DNA of 64,000 nucleotides from Methylocella silvestris (GTDB lineage: Bacteria; Pseudomonadota; Alphaproteobacteria; Rhizobiales; Beijerinckiaceae): the NCBI RefSeq assembly GCF_002891535.1, contig NZ_PDZR01000001.1, positions 620,001 to 684,000 of the forward strand, in the 5' to 3' direction. The notes beneath the pieces are model-generated. The model saw only the letters and a list, made by a program, of their open reading frames with translations. It was not told where the DNA came from and made no database searches. Positions within the stretch are counted from its first letter, which is position 1; the number at the start of each line of letters is the position of its first letter. Shown in pieces: positions 62,860 to 64,000 of this stretch. Position numbers and translations under genes: made by a program.

Positions 62860-63546
62860 CGCGACGCCTCCGCAATTGTTCCCTGTTTGTTCTAACCGCC
62901 TCCGAGGTATTTGTCTAGCGAGCGTTGCCTGCGTCGTCGAGGCCGATGGCGATTTTCGCGCTGAACTGGCGATGATTGACAGCTCAGAGGACAAAAATCG
63001 ATTTTTGAGGGCTTGGCGCCGAGCGCTCAAGCGGTGAGCCGGAGTGAGTTGGCAAAGGGCAGACACTTCCCACGGCCGAACCGGTGGAAAGCGTCCCCCG
63101 CCAGAACGAGTGCGCTCGAAGGGAGCCGCCGTCGTTTCGCTGGCGTCGCGCCTACGACCGACCGTCGCGCGACAGGCTTGCAACTTCTCGACAGGAATTC
63201 GGTCCTGCCGGCGCGGCATGGGCTTCAAGCCTTAGGGCTGCCCTTCCAGTGCATCCGCGCACTTCCCGTGGTCTGGGAACTAGCCTGCGCGCCACGGCTG
63301 AAAATCCTCCACGCAGGATCTTCCAGATAAATCTTTTCGCACCGCGCAATGTGGTATTTTGATACCACATGTGAGTTTTACCCATATATTTTGACGAACA
63401 TGCCAATGTCCATACAAGATCTAGCGGCTGTCACTTCCCCAGCCTCACGCCCGGTCCGCCACCGTTCTCGGCGATGAACTCGACGCAGTGTGTCGCCGCT
63501 TGCAGGCTGGAATGGCTAGCTGAGGGTTCGTCGTGGCCCGTAGGCG
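62860..63546. other. Stretch without a convincing gene
   Basis: About 690 bp. Several 60-105 codon frames lie on both strands at 63013-63406, but none has a recognisable motif or a good start, and they overlap one another. The clear feature is the dyad at 63349-63370. Bases 62930-63010 and 63330-63410 are AT-richer than their surroundings. Confidence 0.4.
63349..63370. promoter_or_regulatory. Perfect 9-bp dyad, candidate operator
   Basis: ATGTGGTAT and ATACCACAT flank TTTG. It lies in AT-rich DNA with no intact gene on either side, so it may be what is left of a regulator or toxin-antitoxin promoter. Confidence 0.45.
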
Positions 63547-63690
63547 TTAGCGTTGCCTTTGCGGTCCCCGCAGGGCTAAATGATGCAATTTTGAAATTAT
63601 TTCGTCGTCTTTCCTGTTTCTGTCCGTAAGAGCGTACAAGGCCGCCCGACGTATCTGTTCTACCGACAGCGCAGGAAGAGCTGAGCTCAC
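63547..63690 (-). CDS. Possible 47-residue small protein
   Basis: A GTG-started frame encodes a charged helical peptide (LSVEQIRRAALYALTDRNRK in the middle). No clear ribosome binding site precedes it. It is included as a tentative small gene only. Confidence 0.2.
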   Translation of the reverse strand: MSSALPALSVEQIRRAALYALTDRNRKDDEIISKLHHLALRGPQRQR

Positions 63691-63904
63691 TCGAGCCCGC
63701 TATTTCTCGCCGTCGGGACTATAGAGGGCAATTAGCCGAAGCGTTTCCGCAAGATCTCTGACTTGTGGTTCCACGTTCTTTCCTAACAAGCACGCATTGT
63801 TCCTATGGATAGTCGCCGTCGGTTCATAAATCTGTCAAATTAAAAGTCATTCGCTGGCAAGAAACCGAACCCCGTCCTGGTGGGCCTATTCGCCTGAAAA
63901 TCGG

Positions 63905-64000
63905 CTAGGGGCGCTCGAACGGAACGCCGATTTCGACAAGGTAATCAATGAAGCGCCTATCGACCAATCTGGCGACGACCGCGCTATTTTTTGGTCCCTC
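63905..64000 (-). CDS. Possible C-terminal end of a gene running off the window
   Basis: From the window edge, the minus strand is open for 31 codons (...ARLVDRRFIDYLVEIGVPFE) to a TAG at 63905-63907. On the other strand an ATG at 63948 with AAGG upstream opens a hydrophobic frame, so the two compete and I cannot decide between them. Confidence 0.2.
   Translation of the reverse strand, partial: EGPKNSAVVARLVDRRFIDYLVEIGVPFERP

Noticed and set aside
50045-64000. CRISPR array or a complete insertion sequence in the accessory region
   Set aside because: No regularly spaced direct repeats with unique spacers and no transposase gene with terminal inverted repeats were seen.
63948-64000. A plus-strand gene start (MKRLSTNLATTALFFG...) at the window edge
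   Set aside because: Only 17 codons are visible and it competes with a minus-strand frame, so it cannot be supported here.

Overview
The window is about 64 kb of high-GC DNA from an alphaproteobacterium, most likely a member of the Hyphomicrobiales (Rhizobiales), and possibly Beijerinckiaceae or Methylocystaceae. That placement is an inference from gene order (rpmG/DUF983/rnr/topA facing pyrB/pyrC/plsY/dprA), from the protein sequences, and from palindromic intergenic repeats of a type I associate with this group. No 16S gene is present to confirm it.

Region 1 (1-49.97 kb) is ordinary core chromosome. It opens with the 3' end of recO. On the minus strand follow rpmG, an MFS transporter, a DUF983 gene, a DUF302 gene, rnr and topA. 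On the plus strand are pyrB, a dihydroorotase-like gene that has lost the HxH metal motif, a DUF4188 gene, plsY and dprA, with a cupin gene and a membrane GGDEF gene on the minus strand between them. A minus-strand fatty-acid and shikimate cluster (aroQ-accB-accC) comes next. It is followed by the plus-strand secE-nusG-rplKAJL-rpoBC supercluster, which ends in a strong terminator. After that come an L,D-transpeptidase, a GIY-YIG-like gene, gltD and gltB, a threonine-aldolase-like gene, a small heat-shock gene with a possible RNA thermometer, a lysophospholipase-like hydrolase, a second L,D-transpeptidase, a DUF459/SGNH protein, an aldehyde dehydrogenase, a SulP transporter with an adjacent XRE regulator, and an SDR oxidoreductase.

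Region 2 (49.97 to about 59.75 kb) begins at a tRNA gene with a CAU anticodon. It looks like a decayed prophage or phage-derived island: a possible MerR-like regulator, HTH proteins, a DUF3102 protein, a RepA-like AAA ATPase followed by iteron-like repeats, a terminase-small-like gene, a tape-measure protein with a muramidase-like C-terminus and a broken baseplate-hub gene. Terminase large subunit, portal, capsid and most tail genes are missing, and no integrase was found.

Region 3 (about 59.75-64 kb) is accessory DNA. A GNAT acetyltransferase gene sits 40 bp upstream of a gene whose product carries an R-x4-H (HEPN-like) motif, and both are divergent from a second gene with an R-x4-H motif. 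Two small co-oriented genes of unknown function, a frameshifted SRAP (YedK/HMCES-like) remnant and a perfect operator-like dyad follow. This is the most plausible place for an undescribed system in the window, although its function is inference only.
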